NCBI GenBank assembly: GCA_026392775.1
Contig: JAPLBK010000038.1
Coordinates: forward strand, 18,606 to 82,605
Direction: 5' to 3'
Source of the DNA: Actinomycetota bacterium
Lineage (GTDB): Bacteria > Actinomycetota > Actinomycetes > Nanopelagicales > Nanopelagicaceae
Length of the DNA: 64,000 bases
The translations under genes were made by a program, and so were the position numbers. Below are positions 37,240-45,881 of the stretch, piece by piece (position 1 is the stretch's first letter; the number at the start of each line of letters is the position of its first letter). Under the pieces are notes generated by a model, which worked only from the letters and a program-made list of their open reading frames with translations, did not search any database and was not told where the DNA came from.

Positions 37240-38471
37240 TACAATCCACCGCGACGGTATGGAATACCGTCAGCTGCTGGCATTCGCAGTCGTTGTGATG
37301 CAAGGGAAAGAACCAGAAGTGTTGCAATATACGGAGTCATGGTTACTAATTGACCAGGGAGGACATCAACAGCTACATAGAACCATAAGAATCCAGCTGA
37401 CATAACACCACTAATTGCAGCAGAGATTAACTTGCCCTTACGCACATCGCGGTAAACAAGATAAGCCAGAATGGCAACAATTAATAGAATGAGTGCGTGA
37501 ATAGCCTCTGAGTCACGTAATTGTAAAGCATCGGCAAAACCAAATAAACCAGCACCCATTAAAATTCCACCTGGGCGATAATTTCCAAAGAGTAGTGCTG
37601 CAAGACCGATGTATCCTCGTCCTGCTACCTGATTTTCTTGATAATGATTCGCTGCAACAATTGCCAAGAATCCACCACCTAAACCAGCCAAACCACCTGA
37701 GATTAGAACTCCTGAATACTTCATCAAGTAAACATTTACGCCAAGTGATTCAGCAGCAATTGGTGCCTCACCAGCGCTGCGTAGTCGAAGTCCGAAAGAT
37801 GTTTTCCAAAGAATGAAAAACGAGATTGGAACGATTGCTACTGCAATTGCAGTTACATAAGAAAGATCTCCAGTGAAACCACGGAGAATTGAGGCTACGT
37901 CAGAGATGAAAAACCAGTGTTTTTCAACGATTGGAGTCAAAATATCTGGGCTCTTCCAACCAAAGTAGGTTCCACCTGATAGCACAGGTAAACCATTGTT
38001 TGAGATTGCACCTACATCTGGTGATTGTGATGGCCCTGGCCACGATCCACCTTGGTACAGGATTGTTGAAAGATAGCGAACTAGTCCAGCAGCGATGATG
38101 TTGATAGCAACACCAGAGACCACATGATCAACTCCAAATGAAATTGTTGCAATTGCGTGCACAAGCGCGCCAACTGCGCCAAAGAAAATTGCAGCTGCTA
38201 AACCTAGCCATGGGCCATGTTTAGATCCAATAAATCCTCCAGCCCAAGCACCAAGAATCATCATGCCTTCAAGACCAATGTTTACAACACCTGATCGCTC
38301 AGAGAACAACCCACCTAACCCAGCTAAAACAATTGGAACTGAGAGTAGAAGCGCCGCGGAAGCAGTTCCAACACTTGTTAAGTCGCTCGCTCCTGTAATT
38401 AAACGGATTATCGAAATGATAAGAATTACGAGTGTTGCATTAAGTAAAAGCTTTGTTGCTTTAGTTTTCAT
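37239..38471 (-). CDS. nucleoside ABC transporter permease (BmpA-type system)
   Basis: 410 aa with about ten hydrophobic segments and the branched-chain-type permease pattern (RSGVVNIGLEGMMILGAW). It is the NupQ/YufQ-type partner of the permease encoded just upstream. A longer N-terminal half than usual is present but alignment is normal. It would import nucleosides with BMP and the duplicated ATPase. Confidence 0.88.
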   Translation of the reverse strand: MKTKATKLLLNATLVILIISIIRLITGASDLTSVGTASAALLLSVPIVLAGLGGLFSERSGVVNIGLEGMMILGAWAGGFIGSKHGPWLGLAAAIFFGAVGALVHAIATISFGVDHVVSGVAINIIAAGLVRYLSTILYQGGSWPGPSQSPDVGAISNNGLPVLSGGTYFGWKSPDILTPIVEKHWFFISDVASILRGFTGDLSYVTAIAVAIVPISFFILWKTSFGLRLRSAGEAPIAAESLGVNVYLMKYSGVLISGGLAGLGGGFLAIVAANHYQENQVAGRGYIGLAALLFGNYRPGGILMGAGLFGFADALQLRDSEAIHALILLIVAILAYLVYRDVRKGKLISAAISGVMSAGFLWFYVAVDVLPGQLVTMTPYIATLLVLSLASQRLRMPAADGIPYRRGGL

Positions 38472-39571
38472 GCTGCCACCACTTTTGCAAGCTCTTTACT
38501 CTGCAGCGTTATCTTGTAGCGACGAATAACTTCATAGGCAATAACAGAGCTCAGTAGAATAGAACCCTGCATAATCACATAAGTCTCGGGAGCAATATCA
38601 ATAAGTTCGAGAGCGCGTGAGCTCACTTCAAGGAAACCAAATAGTAACGCGCTGATTGCCATTCCTACTGCGCCATTTCGACCTAGTAGCGCCACAGCAA
38701 TTGCTGAGAAGCCAATTCCAGATTTAAAACCCATGGTGTAGGAATGAGTGTCCCCAAGAATAGTTGGCAATCCAGCCAAGCCAGCGATTGCACCTGAAAT
38801 AACTAAAGCAATAAAAGTCATTTTCTTTGAATTAACACCACTAACGCGAGCCGCAATTGGGTTTGAGCCTGATGCGCGTAATTCAAAACCAAAACGTGTG
38901 CGGTTAACGATAAACCAGAAGGCGATTCCTAATGCAATTGCTATTAGCAACATGCCATAAACACCACCGCCTGGTTGATCCTCCACCCCTAATTTATTCA
39001 ACAATGGCATTAAATCTGGAATATGCGCAGAGGGTGGAAGAACCTTGGTTGTTAAATTATTAGAGCCTTCAACGATGTCTGCAAAATATTGAGCGAAGAG
39101 AAATGAAGTTAAACCAACAGCAAGTGAGTTCAACATAATCGTTGAAATAACTTCACTCACTCCGCGCTTAACTTTTAAGTAAGCAGCGATTGCTGCCCAT
39201 AATCCACCCACTGTCATGGCAATTAAAAAAAGAGCAAGCACATGAAGTACAGGCGGTAAAACAAACTTAGCTGCAAAGTAAGAACTGAAAAGAGCGCCTA
39301 GACGTAGTTGGCCTTCAATACCAATATTAAATAGTCCGGCTCTAAAAGTTACAGCAATAGCTATAGCTGCAATGTAATAAGGAGTTGCCGTATTGAGAAC
39401 TTCAAGCAAAGAACCCGCTTGAGTTCCGAACTCCCACATCGTTTTATAAGCATCCATCGGAGATTTTTTGGATGCTAAAACAGCAACACTGGAGATGACA
39501 ATTGAAACTACGGCTGCAACAATAGGCGCTGCAACTGCTAGAAGTATCTGCGAAGTTGATGGTTTTTTCAT
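38468..39571 (-). CDS. nucleoside ABC transporter permease
   Basis: 367 aa, NupP/YufP type, about nine to ten hydrophobic segments, with FRAGLFNIGIEGQLRLGAL, the coupling region of this family. It overlaps both neighbours (ATGA and TAATG), so translation is coupled. Confidence 0.88.
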   Translation of the reverse strand: MKKPSTSQILLAVAAPIVAAVVSIVISSVAVLASKKSPMDAYKTMWEFGTQAGSLLEVLNTATPYYIAAIAIAVTFRAGLFNIGIEGQLRLGALFSSYFAAKFVLPPVLHVLALFLIAMTVGGLWAAIAAYLKVKRGVSEVISTIMLNSLAVGLTSFLFAQYFADIVEGSNNLTTKVLPPSAHIPDLMPLLNKLGVEDQPGGGVYGMLLIAIALGIAFWFIVNRTRFGFELRASGSNPIAARVSGVNSKKMTFIALVISGAIAGLAGLPTILGDTHSYTMGFKSGIGFSAIAVALLGRNGAVGMAISALLFGFLEVSSRALELIDIAPETYVIMQGSILLSSVIAYEVIRRYKITLQSKELAKVVAA

Positions 39572-41073
39572 TATGCACCAGTCATCGCTGAGCCAAGTTG
39601 CTCAGGGGTTGTCTTTTGAGGATCCAGTTCCGCGGTAATGGCTCCACGTAGCATGACCAGAAGTCGATCAGACATTCCAATGAGCTCTTCCAGGTCAGCT
39701 GAAATCAACACGATTGCCATTCCCTTTTCACGCGCACGGCGCAGTTCTTCCCAAATTGCAGCTTGTGCACCAACATCAACGCCACGAGTGGGGTGTGAAG
39801 CAACAAGGAGCGCCGGTGCCTTACTCATTTCACGACCTACGATAAATTTTTGCTGGTTACCACCTGATAGAGCTGCTGCCAAAGTGTGGGGTCCTGGTGC
39901 GCGAACATCGAACTCATCCATGATTACTCGAGTATCTGCAATTGTTGCTTTCTTATCTAGAATAAAACCTTGCATGACAGGCTTACTTCTTTGATGCCCA
40001 AGAATTCTATTTTCCCACAGTGGTGAAGCCATCATTAATGCTTGACGTTGGCGATCCTCTGGAATCAAGCCAATACCTGCATCATGGCGGTGGGCCACGG
40101 AGTAGTGGTCAATGTTTTCACCTTTGAATTCAATATGACCTGTGTAATCACGCAAGCCCATAATTGCTTCGACTAACTCGGCTTGGCCATTTCCTTCAAC
40201 ACCGGCGATACCAATTACCTCACCAGCTTGGAGATCAAAGGAGATGTGCGAGATTAAATCGCGGCTACCTGATTTTGTTGGGACCGAAACATCCTTAAGT
40301 GAAAGTGTCACTTCAGGGCGGCGAGTATCTCCGTGGGTAGTTGGCTGTGGAAGTTCGCTACCCACCATAAGTTCGGCTAACTGCCTTGCGGTGACATCTT
40401 TAGATTTCACTTGGGCAACGGTCGATCCTGCACGAACCACAGTCACATCATCGGCAACGCGCAAAACCTCATCAAGTTTGTGAGAGATAAATATGATTGC
40501 CATTCCTTCTGCGCGAAGACCTTTAAGTGCATTGAATAGATCATCTACCTCCTGCGGAACTAACACCGCTGTTGGTTCATCAAAAATCAAAATTCGAGCG
40601 CCACGATAAAGAACCTTCAAGATTTCAACACGTTGGCGCTGCCCAACGCCTAACTCTTCAACCAAAATATCTGGATCAACATCTAAACCATAAGCCGCTG
40701 ACATGTCAGCAACTTTCTTACGTGCTGCAGTAAAGTCAATTGTCATTCCATGCTTAGGTTCTGCTCCTAGAATGATATTTTCTAAAACTGTGAAGTTATC
40801 AGCTAACATAAAGTGCTGGTGAACCATTCCAATACTGGAATCGATGGCATCGTTAGGGTTTTTAAAATTAACGCTTTGGCCGTTGACCAAAATTTCGCCA
40901 CCATCTGGGCGTTGCATCCCATACAGAATCTTCATTACGGTGGATTTGCCTGCACCATTTTCGCCAACAAGGGCGTGAACAGTTCCTGTTTCAACTTTCA
41001 TTGAGACGTCTTTATTTGCGATTACGCCCGGGAAACGCTTGGAGATGTGTCGCAGTTCAACAGCTACTGACAC
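39571..41073 (-). CDS. nucleoside ABC transporter ATPase with two nucleotide-binding domains
   Basis: 500 aa, two ABC domains in tandem. The first has Walker A GENGAGKST and Walker B LIFDEPTAVL. The second has a degenerate Walker A (GVEGNGQAEL) and signature LSGGNQQK, as in RbsA and YufO-type proteins. GTG start with GGAGAG upstream. It follows the BMP gene after a strong hairpin that should lower its expression. Confidence 0.92.
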   Translation of the reverse strand: MSVAVELRHISKRFPGVIANKDVSMKVETGTVHALVGENGAGKSTVMKILYGMQRPDGGEILVNGQSVNFKNPNDAIDSSIGMVHQHFMLADNFTVLENIILGAEPKHGMTIDFTAARKKVADMSAAYGLDVDPDILVEELGVGQRQRVEILKVLYRGARILIFDEPTAVLVPQEVDDLFNALKGLRAEGMAIIFISHKLDEVLRVADDVTVVRAGSTVAQVKSKDVTARQLAELMVGSELPQPTTHGDTRRPEVTLSLKDVSVPTKSGSRDLISHISFDLQAGEVIGIAGVEGNGQAELVEAIMGLRDYTGHIEFKGENIDHYSVAHRHDAGIGLIPEDRQRQALMMASPLWENRILGHQRSKPVMQGFILDKKATIADTRVIMDEFDVRAPGPHTLAAALSGGNQQKFIVGREMSKAPALLVASHPTRGVDVGAQAAIWEELRRAREKGMAIVLISADLEELIGMSDRLLVMLRGAITAELDPQKTTPEQLGSAMTGA

Positions 41074-41101
41074 TTAAGGACTCTCCTTTGAGTTGATTGT
41101 T

Positions 41102-41151
41102 AAAAACATTTGGCCCAACAAGGAGATTTAACTCCATTGTTGGGCCAAATG
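41102..41151 (-). terminator. large hairpin with short U-tract between bmp and the ATPase gene (attenuator)
   Basis: A perfect 15-bp inverted repeat, CATTTGGCCCAACAA (41107-41121) and its complement (41137-41151), encloses a further GGAG/CTCC pair and an ATTTAA loop. On the minus strand five T follow directly. Placed just after the binding-protein stop, it should end part of the transcripts and protect the upstream mRNA 3' end, giving more binding protein than ATPase. Confidence 0.8.
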
Positions 41152-41170
41152 CCACTTTCTTAGTCTGTGA

Positions 41171-42226
41171 TTATGGCTTTGTTGGAACCTTAATCTTGCC
41201 AGACTTAATTCCTGCTGCAGCCTTATCGATTGCAGCTTTGAACTTAGTGATGTATCCGCCAGAGTATGAAACTCCAACGCCATCTAACGCCAAGTTGTAT
41301 TGACGACCGTAGATACCGGCTTCGGCATCTAGAACGTCGTTAACTGAAGAACCTGCAACTGCTGTTGCAATTACGTCATAAACAGCACGGTCAACGCGCT
41401 TGATCATTGATGTAAGCATGTTCTTCTTCTCATCAGCTGAAGCTGTCAGGTACTGATCAGCGTCAACGCCAATAGTCCAAACCTTCTTGCCAGCCTTTGC
41501 TGCATCTAGAGCAGCTGCGAAGTTACCCGCACCTGAACCACCAGCAGCTGAATAAATAACATCTACGCCCTTATCGATCATTCCCTTAGCAATAACCTTT
41601 AACTTTGCTGGGTCATTGAAACCAGAGAAATCAGGGAACTCAGTTACATACTTAGCGTCAACTGTTGCAGACTTCTTTGTTGCCTTAACACCAGCAACAA
41701 ATCCTGCTTCAAACTTCTGAAGTAGTGGTGTGCGAACTCCGCCGATGTAACCAATCTTTCCTGATTTTGATCCAAGTGCTGCTGCAACGCCTGCAAGGTA
41801 TGAACCTTGCTCTTCAGCGAACACAAGTGATGCAACGTTAAGAAGTGGAACTGAAGCATCATCGATGATTCCAAATTGAACATCTGGATAATCGGCTGCA
41901 ACAGCCTTAATTGGGCCTCCGTATAGGAAACCAACTGCGATGATTGGGTTGTATCCAGCCTTTGCGAGCAAGCGAAGCTTGTCTTCGCGCTCTGAATCTG
42001 AACCAGTTGTAACTGTTACTTCTTTAGCAGTAACACCAAACTTCTTCTTGGCAGCATCTAGACCAGCTGCGGCAGAGTCATTGAAAGACTTGTCTCCGCG
42101 GCCACCGATGTCATAAGCAAGTCCAACTTTTACCTTTGATGCTGCAGTAGCTGCTGGTGCAATAAATGCAGTTGCTGCAAGAGTTGCCGCAGCAATCACT
42201 GCTACGAGACGAAATACTTTCTTCAA
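41171..42226 (-). CDS. BMP/PnrA-family nucleoside-binding protein
   Basis: 351 aa. After a signal peptide (about 1-29, ending ATA-type residues) comes the BMP domain: GLAYDIGGRGDKSFNDSA, YNPIIAVGF, GYIGGVRTPLLQKFEAGF and TIGVDADQY. It binds nucleosides outside the cell for the adjacent transporter. The start is TTG at 42226, with AAGGAGG four bases upstream. The whole protein has no cysteine, so it cannot be a lipoprotein, unlike the family in most Gram-positive bacteria; anchoring must occur otherwise. Confidence 0.9.
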   Translation of the reverse strand: MKKVFRLVAVIAAATLAATAFIAPAATAASKVKVGLAYDIGGRGDKSFNDSAAAGLDAAKKKFGVTAKEVTVTTGSDSEREDKLRLLAKAGYNPIIAVGFLYGGPIKAVAADYPDVQFGIIDDASVPLLNVASLVFAEEQGSYLAGVAAALGSKSGKIGYIGGVRTPLLQKFEAGFVAGVKATKKSATVDAKYVTEFPDFSGFNDPAKLKVIAKGMIDKGVDVIYSAAGGSGAGNFAAALDAAKAGKKVWTIGVDADQYLTASADEKKNMLTSMIKRVDRAVYDVIATAVAGSSVNDVLDAEAGIYGRQYNLALDGVGVSYSGGYITKFKAAIDKAAAGIKSGKIKVPTKP

Positions 42227-42285
42227 TTTTCCTCCTTCAAGGGGCTCCCCTACGCCTACCAAAAGCAGGTATAGGAGCTCTGTGT

Positions 42286-42322
42286 GTGACTGAGCCTAGT
42301 AGTTATGCATGAATAAACTCAA
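42286..42322 (-). promoter_or_regulatory. promoter of the nucleoside uptake operon
   Basis: On the minus strand TTGAGT (42322-42317) and TAGGCT (42298-42293) are 18 bp apart. Transcription would start near 42286, giving a leader of about 60 nt that contains a partial hairpin and the strong AAGGAGG site. The rest of the 176-bp gap up to trpS holds no feature I can identify. Confidence 0.5.
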
Positions 42323-42402
42323 CACACGCCAGCAGATTTAGAGGCAAGGCATGTAACGTTTTGGATAAGTCTCAACCTTGAGTTGACACTGCTTTAACTG
42401 GG

Positions 42403-43401
42403 TTATTTAACGATCCCTAGGTTTTCATAGGCCTTTTCAAGGGTTTGGGACGCTACTACGCGGGCTTTTGCAGCCCCCTCATGCAAAATATCAAGCAAAT
42501 GCTTTTCATCGTTCAATAAATCAATTGCCGTAGCGCGAATTGGTCGGAAATATTCAACAACAACCTCAGCCACAGCGCCTTTAAAATCGCCGTAACCCTT
42601 GCCATCAAATTCCGCTTCTAAAGCTGAGATAGTTTTGCCCGAGAGCGCACTGTGAATTGTCAGTAAATTACTAATTCCAGGCTTTTCTTTTTCATCAAAT
42701 TTCACTTCGCGCCCAGCATCAGTTGCCGCGCTCTTTATCTTCTTTGCATTTGATTCTGGGGTATCCATCAACTCCAGAACTCCTGCGGCAGAGCCTGATG
42801 ATTTACTCATCTTGGCCGATGGATCTTGTAGATCTTGGATTTTAGCTGCAGTTTTTAAAATAAAGTTTTCTGGAATCGTAAATGTCTCACCGAAACGGGT
42901 ATTAAATCGGCCTGCCAAGTCGCGTGTTAGCTCAATGTGTTGGCGTTGATCTTCACCGACTGGAACTAAGTTTGCTTGATACAACAAAATATCTGCTGCC
43001 TGCAACATGGGGTATGTGAAAAGTCCAACGCGGGCAGAATCAGATCCACCCTTTGCAGATTTATCTTTGAACTGTGTCATACGACTTGCTTCACCAAAAC
43101 CAGCCATGCATTCCATGAGCCAACCCAATTGATTGTGTTGTGGCACTTGTGACTGAACAAAAAGCGTTGATTTCTCTGGAGAAATTCCAAGTGCAATTAA
43201 CTGCGCAGCCGAAGCTAACGTTCGCTTTCGCAGCAGAGCAGGTTCAATCTCTCCAGTTAATGCATGCAAATCCACGATGCAATAAAAAGCATCATGGCCA
43301 TCTTGTAATTCAACCCACTGCTTAAGGGCGCCTAAGTAGTTGCCCAGGTGGAAGGAGTCACTTGTCGGCTGGATTCCAGATAAAACCCGCTTGGCGCTCA
43401 T
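42403..43401 (-). CDS. trpS: tryptophanyl-tRNA synthetase
   Basis: 332 aa, class I synthetase, complete: HIGH-like [24 protein letters not shown], and KMSKS. Charges tRNA-Trp. It has no visible ribosome binding site and lies 19 bp after the CNNM gene. Confidence 0.95.
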   Translation of the reverse strand: MSAKRVLSGIQPTSDSFHLGNYLGALKQWVELQDGHDAFYCIVDLHALTGEIEPALLRKRTLASAAQLIALGISPEKSTLFVQSQVPQHNQLGWLMECMAGFGEASRMTQFKDKSAKGGSDSARVGLFTYPMLQAADILLYQANLVPVGEDQRQHIELTRDLAGRFNTRFGETFTIPENFILKTAAKIQDLQDPSAKMSKSSGSAAGVLELMDTPESNAKKIKSAATDAGREVKFDEKEKPGISNLLTIHSALSGKTISALEAEFDGKGYGDFKGAVAEVVVEYFRPIRATAIDLLNDEKHLLDILHEGAAKARVVASQTLEKAYENLGIVK

Positions 43402-43420
43402 GCGTTAATTCTTTCACACA

Positions 43421-44716
43421 TCATGTGCTGCGAGAGATCAATAGCGCGCCAGCGCGCTTACCCTCCATAGAAAGCACTGTAATTCGTAGTCCATCAACCA
43501 TTAATACGTCATGTTCCTTAGGGATTCGACCTAAATGATGCATTACAAAGCCGCTGGCGGTTTCATAAGGACCATCTGGAATTTCTAGGCCGGTCTGCTC
43601 AATTAAATCCTCAATTGATATCAGGCCGTCAACTTCAAAATCACCTGTGCGTGATTCCACAGCGATATCCGTTTCATCGACATCGTATTCATCTCTAATA
43701 TCACCGATTAAGCACTCCACTAGATCTTCCAGAGTCACGATGCCATCTGTGCCACCGTATTCATCAAGGACGATTGCCACATGCTGTCCTTGTTTACGCA
43801 TCTCAGAAAGTGCTGGCAAAATTCCTTTTGTTCCAGGCAAAAACATGATGGATCGGACGAGTTCAATAATCTTTGTTTCCTTTGTTGCTTTTGATGTATC
43901 AAGCAGATCTCGCACATGTATAAAACCAATTATTTCATCAGATGAGCCACGAATTACCGGATAACGAGAATGGGCTTTATCAACGGCCAATTCAATAGCT
44001 TTACCAACAGTAAATGTGACGTCCATAAAATCTACTTCAGTGCGTGGAACCATGACCTCATGAATCTGGCGCTCGGAGGCGTTAAAAACTTCCTCAACAA
44101 TGTCTCGTTCTTCATCACTTAAAGCGGCATGGCCAGAGACAAGATCTAATAGCTCTTCTTCTGATATTTGGCTTCTAGCCTCTTTGGGATCGATGCCAAA
44201 TGCGCGCACCACAAAGTCTGTTGATTTTGAGAGCAACCAGATAACAGGGCGGAAAATCTTTGCAATTACATCAATTACTCCAGCTGAAGCTAAAGAGATC
44301 TCTTCACTTCTAAATAGGGCTAGGCGTTTTGGGACTAACTCACCAAAGACCAGTGAGAAGTAAGCGATAACCAAGGTCACGCCAATAATTGAAAGGGTTG
44401 TGCTCAGCCCCGTTGATAAACCTTTTTCTTCCAACCAGGGAATGACATATCCACCGAGTTTTTCCGCACCTAGGGCAGCTGATAGAAACCCACACACTGT
44501 GACACCAACTTGGGCAGCAGCTAAAAAGCGGTTCGGATTCTCAGCTAACTTTGCAACGCGAGCGCCCCGTTTTCCACGCCCAGCAATCTGGCGAATCTGG
44601 CTCTCACGTAACGAAATAAGGGCTATTTCAGCTGCAACAAACAGGGCGGCCAACAAGATAAGGCCAGCGACCAGAGCTAAATCTGCAAATAACGTACCGA
44701 CCGAGTGAGTCTCCAT
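43421..44716 (-). CDS. CNNM/CorC family membrane protein (hemolysin C-like)
   Basis: 431 aa. DUF21 membrane domain with about four hydrophobic segments (1-180), two CBS domains (about 205-330) and a C-terminal CorC/HlyC transporter-associated domain (about 345-430). Family members bind Mg-ATP and act in Mg2+ or Co2+ efflux. The haemolysin label is historical. It is divergent from msiK. Confidence 0.9.
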   Translation of the reverse strand: METHSVGTLFADLALVAGLILLAALFVAAEIALISLRESQIRQIAGRGKRGARVAKLAENPNRFLAAAQVGVTVCGFLSAALGAEKLGGYVIPWLEEKGLSTGLSTTLSIIGVTLVIAYFSLVFGELVPKRLALFRSEEISLASAGVIDVIAKIFRPVIWLLSKSTDFVVRAFGIDPKEARSQISEEELLDLVSGHAALSDEERDIVEEVFNASERQIHEVMVPRTEVDFMDVTFTVGKAIELAVDKAHSRYPVIRGSSDEIIGFIHVRDLLDTSKATKETKIIELVRSIMFLPGTKGILPALSEMRKQGQHVAIVLDEYGGTDGIVTLEDLVECLIGDIRDEYDVDETDIAVESRTGDFEVDGLISIEDLIEQTGLEIPDGPYETASGFVMHHLGRIPKEHDVLMVDGLRITVLSMEGKRAGALLISRST

Positions 44717-44778
44717 TAGGTGCCTAACTATACGGCAACGCCCGAAGGGCCGGTCTAGCCAATTACCCCCATTACGCG

Positions 44779-44860
44779 TAACCTTCGGTGCGTTGGTCCA
44801 CCCGGACCATCACCTTCATCCACGGACCGTCGGGCACGTACCTGCCCGGAGAAGGAGAGC
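44779..44860 (+). ncRNA. GC-rich structured leader of msiK, candidate msiK RNA
   Basis: A possible -10 (TAACCT, 44779-44784) is followed by a leader that is clearly richer in G and C than the surrounding coding DNA. It has two hairpins: TGGTCC/GGACCA (44794-44799 with 44804-44809, loop ACCC) and CGGGCA/TGCCCG (44831-44836 with 44843-44848), then AAGGAG at 44852-44857. The msiK RNA motif is described upstream of msiK genes in Actinobacteria; the position fits exactly, but I could not test the consensus. Confidence 0.5.
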
Positions 44861-44866
44861 AATCTC

Positions 44867-45827
44867 ATGGCATCAGTAGTTTTCGAAGCCGCATCACGTA
44901 TCTATCCAGGAACAACTGCACCTGCAGTCGATAAATTAAATCTTACTGTCAATGACGGTGAGTTTTTGGTTTTAGTCGGACCATCAGGTTGCGGTAAGTC
45001 AACATCACTTCGTATGTTGGCAGGACTTGAAGAAGTCGATAACGGAAGAATCTTGATCGGCGATCGCGACGTTACAAACGTTGCACCAAAAGATCGCGAT
45101 ATCGCGATGGTATTCCAGTCATATGCGTTGTACCCACACATGAGTGTTGCAGAAAATATGGGCTTCGCACTAAAAATCGCTGGAACTCCAAAAGAAGAGC
45201 GTGAACGCCGCGTTCTTGAAGCAGCTAAGTTGCTAGACCTTGAGCCATGCGAAGTTGCGTGTTGCAACTCGTACACAGATCGCTGCATTGCAGCGTCGCT
45301 TAGGAATCACAACTGTTTATGTAACACACGACCAGGTCGAAGCTATGACTATGGGTGATCGCGTTGCAGTTCTTAAGGATGGCTTGCTGCAGCAAGTAGA
45401 CACACCTCGTAATCTCTATGATAACCCAGCAAATGCTTTCGTTGCAGGCTTTATTGGCTCACCTGCTATGAACTTGCTCAACGCTCCAATCGTGGGCGGT
45501 AAGGCAATGCTTGGAAATCTTGGCCTCGCAGTTCCAGCATCTGCTGGCAATGAAATCACAGTTGGTGTTCGCCCAGAAGGCTTCACTCCATCAACTGATG
45601 GATTCCATGTTTTAGTTGAAGTAGTTGAAGAACTTGGTTCAGATGCTTTTGTTTATGGAAAGCCAGCTGATACAAATGTTAAGTTCGCTAACGCAACAGA
45701 TGAAGGCGCACAGATTATTGTTCGCTGGGATCCAAGGAATCCTCCAAAGGCTGGTCAAACAATTACTGTTACTGCAAATCCAAACGCAGTTCACTTGTTT
45801 AACTCAACAACTGGAGAGCGTATTTAA
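44867..45827 (+). pseudogene. msiK: MsiK/UgpC-type sugar ABC transporter ATPase broken by an internal, frame-shifting deletion
   Basis: The first frame encodes the N-terminal 127 residues with Walker [10 protein letters not shown] (38-46) and the Q-loop [10 protein letters not shown], up to LDLEP at 45247. There the sequence jumps to [17 protein letters not shown] in the next frame, which continues with the H-loop [10 protein letters not shown] and the C-terminal OB-type regulatory domain to 45827. The block that should lie between (LSGGQ signature, Walker B, D-loop; about 40 residues) is absent. In this family the ATPase serves many sugar importers, so loss would be serious; an assembly error is a strong alternative. 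Upstream AAGGAG and the leader are intact. Confidence 0.85.
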
Positions 45828-45837
45828 AGGATTAAAT

Positions 45838-45872
45838 AAAAAACCCGCCGTACCTATACGGCGGGTTTTTTT
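45838..45872. terminator. bidirectional intrinsic terminator between msiK and icd
   Basis: CCCGCCGTA (45844-45852) and TACGGCGGG (45857-45865) form a 9-bp stem with loop CCTA, flanked by A6 on one side and T7 on the other, so it serves both converging genes. It is the only textbook terminator between convergent genes in the window. Confidence 0.92.
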
Positions 45873-45881
45873 CTTGAATTT

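Noticed and set aside
42240..42290. Riboswitch in the bmp leader
   Set aside because: A partial GCTCC/GGAGC hairpin is present, but nothing matches a purine riboswitch core that I can recognise.
42383..42409. Plus-strand promoter TTGACA with TATTTA
   Set aside because: The spacer is only 15 bp, it points into the end of trpS on the opposite strand, and no plus-strand gene follows.
44740..44750. GCCC-GAA-GGGC hairpin as a terminator
   Set aside because: Only four base pairs and no U-tract; it lies upstream of divergent genes where no terminator is needed.
45240..45358. Two separate genes, an N-terminal and a C-terminal ABC half-protein, at msiK
   Set aside because: Neither half is a known unit; together they reproduce MsiK minus one internal block, so a single broken gene is simpler.
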